From NCBI RefSeq assembly GCF_900104805.1, contig NZ_LT629751.1:2709001-2773000 (forward strand): a stretch of 64,000 nucleotides of DNA. The letters are read 5' to 3'. Of this stretch, positions 57,428 through 64,000 are shown one piece after another; within the stretch, counting starts at the first letter, position 1; each line of letters begins with the position of its first letter. The notes beneath the pieces were generated by a model. That model saw nothing but the letters and a program-made list of their open reading frames with translations, did not search any database and was not told the DNA's origin. The position numbers and the translations under genes are program-made. The stretch comes from Pseudomonas oryzae. Its GTDB lineage: Bacteria; Pseudomonadota; Gammaproteobacteria; Pseudomonadales; Pseudomonadaceae.

Positions 57428-59389
57428 TTACAGCTGCCAGCCGACGCGCAGCCCCTCGTACACCGCCTCCTCGGCGGTGCGCGGGGTCAGGCAGTCGCCG
57501 ACCAGGTGTACTTCGTCGACCAGCTCGCGCAGGTCGGCGGCCAGCTCGTCCTGCGGCGCGTGGCCCAGACACAGCACCAAGGTGTCGATGCCCTCGAACA
57601 GCAGCGGCTCGCCGCTGGTGGTGTGCTGCATGTACACGGTGTCGCCGTCGCCGCCGTACAGCCGCGCGTAGGGGGTGACGGCGATCTGCAGGCGATGCAG
57701 CTCGGCGGCCAGGTTGTCGCGCACGTACAGCGGCAGAGTCTCGCCGGCGTGGGTGCCGTTGACCGCCAGCTGCACGTGGCTGCCCTCGCGCGCCAGCAGC
57801 TCGGCGATCCCCGGGCCGATCCAGTCGCAGCGCCAGTCGGCCACCAGCACGCGGGCGCCGACCTGCACCTCGCGGCGCAGCACCTGCCAGGCGTCGACCA
57901 CCTGGATACCGCCGTCGAGCACCAGATCGGGCACATAGGGTCGCGCGCCGCTGGCCAGTACCACAGCGTCCGGTCGCTCGGCCGTCACCAGATTGCGGTC
58001 GACGCGGGTGTTCTTCACCACCTCGACGCCGGCCAGTGCCAGCTCGCGCGCCAGGTTGGTGACGATGCCGCCGAACTCGGCGCGGCGCGGCAGTTGCTGG
58101 GCCAGCAGCGCCTGGCCGCCGAGCTGGGAACTCGCCTCGTAGAGGGTCACCGCATGGCCGCGTTGCGCCGCGGTGATGGCCGCCTTCATGCCGCCCGGGC
58201 CGCCGCCGACAACCATCACTCGCTTGCGCCGCGCCGCCAGCCGCAGCGTGCCGTAGACCAGCTCGCGACCGGTTTCCGGGTGCTGGATGCAGGAGATCGG
58301 GTAGCCGCGGTGGAAATGGCCGATGCACGCCTGGTTGCAGGCGATGCAGGCGCGGATGTCGTCCGGCCGGCCCTGCTCGGCCTTGGCCGGCATCTGCGGG
58401 TCGCAGATCAGCGCGCGGGTCATGCCGCACACGTCGGCCTGGCCGGCGGCCAGCACGGCCTCGGCCTCGTGCGGCTGGTTGATCCGCCCGGCGACGAACA
58501 CCGGGATGCCCAGCGCGCGGCGGAACGCCCCGGCGCCGGCGGCCAGGTAGGCGTTGACCACCGCCATCGGCGGCACGATGTGCACCGCGCCGCCCAGCGA
58601 GGCGGAGGTGCCGGCGATGACGTTGACGTAGTCGAGCAGCGGTTCGAGGCGCACGCAGGCTTCCAGCGTCTCGGCGGCGGTCAGCCCCTCCTCGTCGCGC
58701 TCGCCGCCACCGCTGATGCGCATGCCGATGACGAAGTCCTCGTCGGTGCAGGCGCGCATCTCGGCAAGCACCTCGCGCAGGAAGCGCAGCCGGCCGTCCA
58801 GCTCGCCGCCGTACTCGTCCTCGCGGCGATTGACCCGCGGGTTGAGGAACTGCGCCGGCAGGTAGCCGTGGCTGGCCACCAGCTCCACCCCGTCCAGCCC
58901 GGCAGCGCGCATGCGCCGCGCCGCCTGGCCATAGCCGGCGACGATCTCGCGGATCAGCGCGTGGTCGAGGGCGCGCGGCATCACGTGGAAACGCTCGTTG
59001 GGCGACACCGACGGCGCCCAGGCCACCGCCAGCAGGCCGTCGGCGCTTTCCATGATCTCCCGCCCCGGGTGGAAAAGCTGGGAGAACACCGTACAGCCGT
59101 GGGCGTGGCAGGCCTCGGCCAGGCGCCGGTAGCCGTCGATGCAGTCATCCTCGGTGGCCATCAGCATGTGCGAGGTGTAGCGGGCCGTCTCGTGCACGCC
59201 GGCCACCTGGGTGACGATCAGGCCGGCACCGCCGCGGGCGCGGGCCTCGTGGTAGGCCACCAGCGCGTCGTTGACCCGCCCATCGGTGGGCAGGGTGGTG
59301 TCGTGACCGGTGGACATGATGCGGTTCTTCAGGCGCGCGCCGCGAATCTGCAGCGGCGCGAACAGGTGGGGAAACAGCTGGGCGCTCAT
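57428..59389 (-). CDS. OYE/FAD oxidoreductase of the TMADH-dienoyl-CoA reductase superfamily
   Basis: 653 residues. N-terminal FMN barrel (about 5-340; SHGYLPAQFLNPRVNRREDEYGG), 4Fe-4S motif CIACNQACIGHF...SC (CX2CX3CX11C, about 345-365), and FAD/NAD half starting VMVVGGGPGGMKAAITAAQRG (about 385). Relatives demethylate trimethylamine, dimethylglycine or proline betaine or reduce enoyl-CoA. The Trp/Asp substrate-site segment of trimethylamine dehydrogenase is not conserved here, so the substrate is unknown. etfBA lies close by, consistent with ETF as acceptor. Start ATG 59389 with GGAGAA. Confidence 0.85.
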   Translation of the reverse strand: MSAQLFPHLFAPLQIRGARLKNRIMSTGHDTTLPTDGRVNDALVAYHEARARGGAGLIVTQVAGVHETARYTSHMLMATEDDCIDGYRRLAEACHAHGCTVFSQLFHPGREIMESADGLLAVAWAPSVSPNERFHVMPRALDHALIREIVAGYGQAARRMRAAGLDGVELVASHGYLPAQFLNPRVNRREDEYGGELDGRLRFLREVLAEMRACTDEDFVIGMRISGGGERDEEGLTAAETLEACVRLEPLLDYVNVIAGTSASLGGAVHIVPPMAVVNAYLAAGAGAFRRALGIPVFVAGRINQPHEAEAVLAAGQADVCGMTRALICDPQMPAKAEQGRPDDIRACIACNQACIGHFHRGYPISCIQHPETGRELVYGTLRLAARRKRVMVVGGGPGGMKAAITAAQRGHAVTLYEASSQLGGQALLAQQLPRRAEFGGIVTNLARELALAGVEVVKNTRVDRNLVTAERPDAVVLASGARPYVPDLVLDGGIQVVDAWQVLRREVQVGARVLVADWRCDWIGPGIAELLAREGSHVQLAVNGTHAGETLPLYVRDNLAAELHRLQIAVTPYARLYGGDGDTVYMQHTTSGEPLLFEGIDTLVLCLGHAPQDELAADLRELVDEVHLVGDCLTPRTAEEAVYEGLRVGWQL

Positions 59390-59450
59390 CGGGCGAGTTC
59401 TCCGGGCAGGGCGGCGGGACGGGGGCCCGCCGCGCAGGGATACGGCAGGT

Positions 59451-59804
59451 TCAGCCGCCGATCTGGCGGGTTTTCCAGTCGGCCGGATGCAGGGCATAGA
59501 ACACCGTGGCGCCCTCACCCTCGTAGACCAGCGGGGTATTGGCCGGAATCCACAGCACGTCACCCGGCGACGTATCGAATACCGCATCGCCGACGCGCAG
59601 GCGGAAGTTGCCCTCCAGGGTGACGATCAGCTCGTCGTAGAGCACCGTCCAGGCGATCGAGCAGCCGTCGAAGCGGGCGACCCCAGCGCCCATGCTCTGG
59701 CTCAGCTCCGGACCGACCAGTCGGCAGATCGACGCCTTGCTCGGATCATCGCCGTAGGCTTCGAAGGTACGGGCGGAGCGCGGGAAGTGGATGACCTCGG
59801 ACAT
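59451..59804 (-). CDS. EutQ-like cupin protein
   Basis: 117 residues. Single cupin: DGCSIAWTVLYDELIVTLEGNFRLRVGD and SPGDVLWIPANTPLVYEGE, resembling the ethanolamine-utilisation EutQ/DUF861 group. Possible metal ligands are scarce, so it may bind a small molecule rather than act as an oxygenase. Transcribed 61 bp before the oxidoreductase gene and divergently from etfB. Start ATG 59804. Confidence 0.8.
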   Translation of the reverse strand: MSEVIHFPRSARTFEAYGDDPSKASICRLVGPELSQSMGAGVARFDGCSIAWTVLYDELIVTLEGNFRLRVGDAVFDTSPGDVLWIPANTPLVYEGEGATVFYALHPADWKTRQIGG

Positions 59805-59871
59805 TTGTTGTTCTCCTGATTGTCTTCGGGCCGGGACGGCCGCCAACAGACATTACCCATAATTTTTCCTT

Positions 59872-59900
59872 TAGTAAAAAATTCTTTTGTTTTTTTACTA
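59872..59900. promoter_or_regulatory. 29-bp perfect inverted repeat between cupin and etfB
   Basis: TAGTAAAAAA, nine bases, TTTTTTACTA: arms 59872-59881 and 59891-59900 pair perfectly. It sits in a markedly AT-rich island in the 169-bp divergent region, 68 bp from the cupin start and 74 bp from etfB. Shape fits a dimeric repressor/activator operator controlling both units; the XRE-cupin regulator downstream of etfA is a candidate. Confidence 0.5.
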
Positions 59901-59973
59901 TCAGCCACTAGGATGCCTCGGCAGCCTGCGCCATGGCGCAGCCCGTTCCCGCACGCCCAAAGGAGAAAACAAC

Positions 59974-60723
59974 ATGAGGGTGCTGGTTTGTGTGAAACGC
60001 GTGATCGACTACAACGTCAAGGTCCGGGTCAAGGCGGACAACAGCGGCGTCGATCTGGCCAACGTCAAGATGGCGATGAACCCCTTCTGCGAGATCGCCG
60101 TGGAAGAAGCGGTGCGCCTCAAGGAAAAGGGTATCGCCTCTGAGGTGGTGGCGGTCTCGGTCGGCCCGAATGCCGCCCAGGAGCAGCTGCGCACCGCGCT
60201 GGCCCTCGGCGCCGACCGCGCCATCCTGGTCGAATCCAATGACGAGCTGGGCTCGCTGGCCGTGGCCAAGCTGCTCAAGGCGGTGGTCGACAAGGAACAG
60301 CCGAAGCTGGTGATCACCGGCAAGCAGGCCATCGACAGCGACAACAACCAGACCGGGCAGATGCTCGCCGCGCTGACCGGCTTCGCCCAGGGCACCTTCG
60401 CCTCCAAGGTCGAGGTGGCCGGCGACAAGGTCGACGTGACCCGCGAGATCGACGGCGGCCTGCAGACCGTTTCACTGAAGCTGCCGGCCATCGTCACCAC
60501 CGACCTGCGCCTCAACGAGCCGCGCTACGCCTCGCTGCCCAACATCATGAAGGCCAAGAAGAAGCCGCTGGAGACCGTCACTCCGGAGGCGCTGGGCGTG
60601 TCCACCGCCTCGACGGTGAAGGTGCTCAAGGTCGAGGCCCCGGCCGCGCGCAGCGCCGGGATCAAGGTCAAGTCGGTGGCCGAGCTGGTCGAGAAACTGC
60701 AGAACGAAGCGAAGGTGATCTGA
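59974..60723 (+). CDS. etfB: Electron transfer flavoprotein beta subunit
   Basis: 249 residues. [23 protein letters not shown] start, AMP-binding [23 protein letters not shown], signature [25 protein letters not shown]. Accepts electrons from flavin dehydrogenases and with EtfA delivers them to ETF-quinone oxidoreductase. AGGAGA lies eight bases before the ATG. May be an extra, island-specific ETF; the number of ETF pairs in the genome is not visible here. Confidence 0.95.
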   Translation: MRVLVCVKRVIDYNVKVRVKADNSGVDLANVKMAMNPFCEIAVEEAVRLKEKGIASEVVAVSVGPNAAQEQLRTALALGADRAILVESNDELGSLAVAKLLKAVVDKEQPKLVITGKQAIDSDNNQTGQMLAALTGFAQGTFASKVEVAGDKVDVTREIDGGLQTVSLKLPAIVTTDLRLNEPRYASLPNIMKAKKKPLETVTPEALGVSTASTVKVLKVEAPAARSAGIKVKSVAELVEKLQNEAKVI

Positions 60724-60724
60724 G

Positions 60725-61660
60725 ATGGCAATCCTGGTAATCGCTGAACACAACAACAGTGCCCTGGCTGCCGCCACCCTCAATACCGTGGCCGCCGCCA
60801 GCCAGATCGGTGGCGACATCCATGTGCTGGTCGCCGGCCAAGGCTGCGGCGCGGTCGCCGAAGCCGCGGCCCAGGTCGCCGGCGTGGCCAAGGTGCTGCG
60901 CGCCGACGCCCCGGCCTACGCCCACCAGCTGCCGGAAAACCTCGCGCCGCTGATCGTCGAGCTGGCGCGCAACGGCTACAGCCACGTGCTGGCCCCGGCC
61001 ACCACCAACGGCAAGAACTACCTGCCGCGCGTCGCCGCGCTGCTCGACGTCGAGCAGATCTCCGAGATCGTCAAGGTGGTTTCCGCCGACACCTTCCAGC
61101 GGCCGATCTACGCCGGCAACGCCATCGCCACCGTGCAGTCTTCGGCCAGCGTCAAGGTCATCACCGTGCGCAGCACCGGCTTCGACGCCGTGGCGGGCGA
61201 GGGCGGCAGCGCGAGCATCGAGGTCATCGACGCCGCCTGCGATGCCGGTATCTCCAGCTTCGTCGGCGAGGAAATCGCCAAGTCCGAGCGCCCCGAACTG
61301 ACCGGCGCGAAGATTGTCGTCTCCGGCGGGCGCGGCATGCAGAACGGCGACAACTTCCAGTTGCTCTACGCGGTGGCCGACAAGCTCGGCGCCGCGGTGG
61401 GTGCCTCGCGCGCCGCCGTCGACGCCGGCTTCGTGCCCAACGACCTGCAGGTGGGGCAGACCGGCAAGATAGTCGCGCCGCAGCTGTACGTCGCCGTCGG
61501 CATTTCCGGTGCCATCCAGCACCTGGCCGGCATGAAGGATTCCAAGGTGATCGTGGCAATCAACAAGGACGAGGAAGCACCGATCTTCCAGGTCGCCGAC
61601 TACGGCCTGGTCGCCGACCTGTTCGAGGTGGTGCCGGAGTTCAGCCGCCAGCTTCCCTGA
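60725..61660 (+). CDS. etfA: Electron transfer flavoprotein alpha subunit
   Basis: 311 residues, ATG one base after the etfB stop. C-terminal FAD-binding signature [34 protein letters not shown] (about 258-292), and VVSGGRGMQ (about 199). Forms the heterodimer with EtfB. A hairpin follows. Confidence 0.95.
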   Translation: MAILVIAEHNNSALAAATLNTVAAASQIGGDIHVLVAGQGCGAVAEAAAQVAGVAKVLRADAPAYAHQLPENLAPLIVELARNGYSHVLAPATTNGKNYLPRVAALLDVEQISEIVKVVSADTFQRPIYAGNAIATVQSSASVKVITVRSTGFDAVAGEGGSASIEVIDAACDAGISSFVGEEIAKSERPELTGAKIVVSGGRGMQNGDNFQLLYAVADKLGAAVGASRAAVDAGFVPNDLQVGQTGKIVAPQLYVAVGISGAIQHLAGMKDSKVIVAINKDEEAPIFQVADYGLVADLFEVVPEFSRQLP

Positions 61661-61666
61661 CCCGCC

Positions 61667-61689
61667 ATGCGCCCCGCCACGGGGCGCAT
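61667..61689 (+). terminator. Hairpin after etfA
   Basis: 9-bp perfect stem ATGCGCCCC/GGGGCGCAT with five-base loop just after the etfA stop. No T-run. Confidence 0.5.
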
Positions 61690-61821
61690 CGCCCTGATGC
61701 CACTGCGGGCATTTCCCGCCATCCTCCGGGGCAGATGCGGTATCGTTGCAGCCAACACACCGATACCCGACCCGTCCCCCTGCTGGCCGTCAGCCCGCAG
61801 GGCAGAGAGCAAGGCCCGCGC

Positions 61822-62433
61822 ATGACCCACCCAACGCAAACCGACAACGAGGTGTCGGCGAACGCCGGCGACCTGGCCAACAGCCCCTTTCTCGGCGAAC
61901 GCATCCGCGGCCTGCGCAAGCGCCGCAAGATGACCCTGGTGCAGCTCGCCGAAAGCAGCAACCTCTCGCCGGGCTACATCAGCCAGGTGGAACGCAACCT
62001 GGCCTTTCCGTCGATCGCCGCCCTGGTCAACATCGCTCGCAGCCTGGGCGTGACCGTGCAGTGGTTCTTCGCCGGCGAGGAGCCGGTACCCAGCGAGGAG
62101 CGCGACTACGTGGTGCGGCGCAACAACCGCCTGCGCATCCAGTACGACCAGGGCATCGTCGACGAACTGCTGACGCCGAAGATGAACCTGCAGCTGGAGA
62201 TGCTCTACACCCGCATGCCACCCGGCGCGGAGAGCACCCAGAGCTACTCGCACGAGGGCGACGAGGTGGGCTTCGTGCTCAGCGGCCAGCTCGAGCTGTG
62301 GGTCGGCGAGCGCTACTTTCACCTGTTCGAGGGCGACAGCTGCGCCTTCTCGTCACGCGAGCCGCATCGCTACCGCAACCCGGGCAACAGCGAAACCATC
62401 GTGGTCTGGGCGATCAGCCCGCCGAGCTTCTGA
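61822..62433 (+). CDS. XRE-cupin transcriptional regulator
   Basis: 203 residues. XRE HTH about 24-80 (RIRGLRKRRKMTLVQLAESSNLSPGYISQVERN), then a C-terminal cupin sensor about 125-200 (HEGDEVGFVLSGQLELWVGERYFHLFEGDS). Similar to PuuR/PauR-type regulators of amine and polyamine catabolism. ATG 61822 chosen; longer frame has no conserved sequence. Likely regulates etfBA and/or the cupin-oxidoreductase unit. Ends before a bidirectional terminator. Confidence 0.87.
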   Translation: MTHPTQTDNEVSANAGDLANSPFLGERIRGLRKRRKMTLVQLAESSNLSPGYISQVERNLAFPSIAALVNIARSLGVTVQWFFAGEEPVPSEERDYVVRRNNRLRIQYDQGIVDELLTPKMNLQLEMLYTRMPPGAESTQSYSHEGDEVGFVLSGQLELWVGERYFHLFEGDSCAFSSREPHRYRNPGNSETIVVWAISPPSF

Positions 62434-62459
62434 AGCGGACTTCCTCAAACCCCGGATAC

Positions 62460-62491
62460 GCGAAGGCCGCGGTTTCACCCGCGGCCTTCGC
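62460..62491. terminator. Bidirectional terminator
   Basis: 13-bp perfect stem GCGAAGGCCGCGG/CCGCGGCCTTCGC, six-base loop, between the XRE-cupin gene and the convergent 42-residue ORF. Confidence 0.75.
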
Positions 62492-62496
62492 CTTGC

Positions 62497-62625
62497 TCAC
62501 TCGGTTGCCGCCTCCGCCGGCACCCTCCGCGCCGCATAGTCGCGCCGCACCACGGCGTGCGCCAGCAGCCCCATCAGGAAGACCGAAAGACCGTAACCGA
62601 TCGACAGCAGATATGCGCCCAGCAT
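62497..62625 (-). CDS. 42-residue single-pass membrane protein following the SSS symporter
   Basis: Short ORF MLGAYLLSIGYGLSVFLMGLLAHAVVRRDYAARR..., with one transmembrane helix (about 3-25) and a basic tail, topology probably N-out. GAGAGAGGTG lies upstream of the ATG and overlaps the symporter stop region; only 14 bp separate them. Small companions like this accompany other SSS transporters, so it is probably cotranslated and may be a transporter subunit. Below usual annotation size limits; not recognised by name. Confidence 0.5.
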   Translation of the reverse strand: MLGAYLLSIGYGLSVFLMGLLAHAVVRRDYAARRVPAEAATE

Positions 62626-62639
62626 GACGTTCACCTCTC

Positions 62640-64000
62640 TCAGGATTGTCCCAGCGCCTGGCTGTAGGGAATCGCGTAGTAGTTGATCAGCAGGGCGGCG
62701 ATCAGCACCCCACTGGCCATCATCAGCCGCGGCACCAGCAGGGTGCCGCCCACTGCGGCGTTATCGCACTCCTCGACCGGTGTCTGGCGGATGCGCGCGA
62801 GAAAGCTGCGCTCGGTATGGCTGACCGTACCGGCGCGACTGACCAGCAGGATGGTCAGCAGGCTGAGCACGCTGCCGATGATGAACGGATCCAGGTAGAC
62901 CGGCAGGCTGACCACACCGAACTTGCGCAGGAAGTTGGCGATGATGTTGGCGACGAAGCCAACCACGATGCCCCAGAAAGCGGCAGAGGCAGTGATGCGC
63001 TTGCTCCAGATGCTCATGAAGGCCACCGCGCCCCACGAGGAGGCGAACAGGGTGCCGGCGAAATAGGTGATCCACATGATCGCCGACGGCTTGATGAAGG
63101 CGATCGCCAGACTGACCAGGCCGGCCGCCAGCATCACCAGCCGGCTGTAGCGCAGCTTCTCGGCATCGCTGCCCTTGAGCTCGACGATGTCGTTGGTGGC
63201 GCTGAAACCGATCAGCGACAGGAAGGTGGAGCAGGACGACAGCGCCGCAGCCATGATGCCGACGATCAGAATGGTGCCCAGCCAGCCGGGCATGACGTTC
63301 ATCGCCGCCCAGATCACCGCCTTCTCCGGATTGTCGATGGCCGGGTTGAGCAGGTTGATCGCCGCACCCATCAGCATCAGGGCGATGTACAGCAGCATCA
63401 GGATCAGCCCGGACCAGCAGGCCGAGCGGATCACCACATGCTCGCTGCGCGCCATCAGGTAGCGACTGGTCTGCCACGGGCTGACCGCCACCACCCCGCC
63501 CCAGGCCACGCCGAGGATCAGCGCCCACACCAGCGAGCTGGCGTGCGAGGGCCAGTAGGCCTTGTCGCCCTCGAGGCCGTGCCAGGCGAGGATGCCCGGA
63601 CGCTGTTCGAAGGTCGCCAGCGCGGCCACGGTCTGCTGCATGCCGCCGGTGGCGTCGATCAGGTACCAGACGCCGAGGAAGGCCACCACGGTGAACACCA
63701 GGAACATCAGGGTATCGGTGAGCACCACCCCTTCCGACCCCGAATAGAGCGTGAACAGGGTGTAGCCGAGCCACACCAGCAGCAGCGCCTGCCAGTATTC
63801 AAGGCCGCCGATCTCGGAGATCAGCAGCGCAGCGCCCTGGGTAACCGCGATCAGGTAGGCGGTGATGCCGAGGATGGTGGTCAGCCCCGCGGCACACTGC
63901 ACCCGCCGCGAGGCGAAGCGCTTGCCGAAGTATTCGGGGATGGTCAGCGCCTGGCTGCGACGCACATAGCGGCCGAAGAACAGTGCACCGACCACGTACC
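62640..64000 (-). CDS. Sodium:solute symporter family transporter, N-terminus outside window
   Basis: The frame is open to the window end, leaving about 453 C-terminal residues with at least ten helices; the N-terminal ~80-100 residues are missing. Typical features: RSQALTIPEYFGKRFASRRVQ, GVAWGGVVAVSPWQTSRYLMAR and MAAALSSCSTFLSLIGFSATND (Na+-site helix). SSS family members carry amines, carboxylates or sugars; clustering with amine-catabolic genes suggests an amine or related substrate. Confidence 0.88.
   Translation of the reverse strand, partial: YVVGALFFGRYVRRSQALTIPEYFGKRFASRRVQCAAGLTTILGITAYLIAVTQGAALLISEIGGLEYWQALLLVWLGYTLFTLYSGSEGVVLTDTLMFLVFTVVAFLGVWYLIDATGGMQQTVAALATFEQRPGILAWHGLEGDKAYWPSHASSLVWALILGVAWGGVVAVSPWQTSRYLMARSEHVVIRSACWSGLILMLLYIALMLMGAAINLLNPAIDNPEKAVIWAAMNVMPGWLGTILIVGIMAAALSSCSTFLSLIGFSATNDIVELKGSDAEKLRYSRLVMLAAGLVSLAIAFIKPSAIMWITYFAGTLFASSWGAVAFMSIWSKRITASAAFWGIVVGFVANIIANFLRKFGVVSLPVYLDPFIIGSVLSLLTILLVSRAGTVSHTERSFLARIRQTPVEECDNAAVGGTLLVPRLMMASGVLIAALLINYYAIPYSQALGQS

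Noticed and set aside
57428-59389. Firm call as trimethylamine dehydrogenase
   Set aside because: Key TMADH substrate-site residues (Tyr169, Trp264 and Asp267 equivalents) are not seen; only the superfamily is supported.

Overview
This is high-GC Pseudomonadaceae chromosome. Gene order matches Pseudomonas in several blocks: the aru/ast arginine cluster, ruvCAB-ybgC-tolQRAB-pal-cpoB-queE-queC-tRNA-Lys, nadA-bepA, and bcp-gcvR-dapA-bamC-purC-tRNA-Ser. There are no phages, insertion sequences or CRISPR arrays. The species cannot be named from the window.

Layout. 1-6.0 kb: arginine succinyltransferase genes (aruC, aruF, aruG, a small His/Cys-tailed protein, aruE) with the regulator argR; astD and astB, normally inside this cluster, are absent. 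6.2-20.6 kb: housekeeping and accessory genes including mqo, an ABC exporter, a DsbA-like protein, bolA, fumC, a drug/metabolite transporter, polyphosphate:AMP phosphotransferase, mnmC, a heme-binding protein overlapping a CsoR-family repressor, and yheU. 20.7-30.3 kb: acetate uptake (actP-yjcH), a GH17 glucan-modifying membrane protein, an MFS transporter, a small outer-membrane barrel, an orphan polyamine-binding protein and a PAS-GGDEF diguanylate cyclase. 30.5-37.8 kb: tRNA-Ser, purC (of an unexpected class for Pseudomonas), bamC, dapA, gcvR, bcp, a TusA-like gene, bepA, nadA and two identical tRNA-Lys genes. 37.8-49.7 kb: preQ0 synthesis, the Tol-Pal envelope machine, Holliday-junction processing, yebC and aspS.

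50.1-64.0 kb is the most interesting part: a quaternary-amine catabolic island. cntA, an aldehyde dehydrogenase and cntB encode the Rieske carnitine monooxygenase route that splits carnitine into trimethylamine and malic semialdehyde and oxidises the latter. An XRE-PAS one-component regulator follows, then a convergent BCCT transporter, a 653-residue Old-Yellow-Enzyme/FAD oxidoreductase with a 4Fe-4S motif, an EutQ-like cupin, divergent etfB-etfA, an XRE-cupin regulator, and a sodium:solute symporter with a 42-residue companion ORF. The cntA and BCCT promoters carry the same 17-bp-spaced direct repeat (ATGTWAACY), which suggests one regulator for transport and cleavage. A perfect Anr/FNR box lies near the BCCT gene and a 29-bp perfect inverted repeat separates the cupin and etf units. 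Coupling of the oxidoreductase to ETF, and its action on an N-methylated amine, are inferences.
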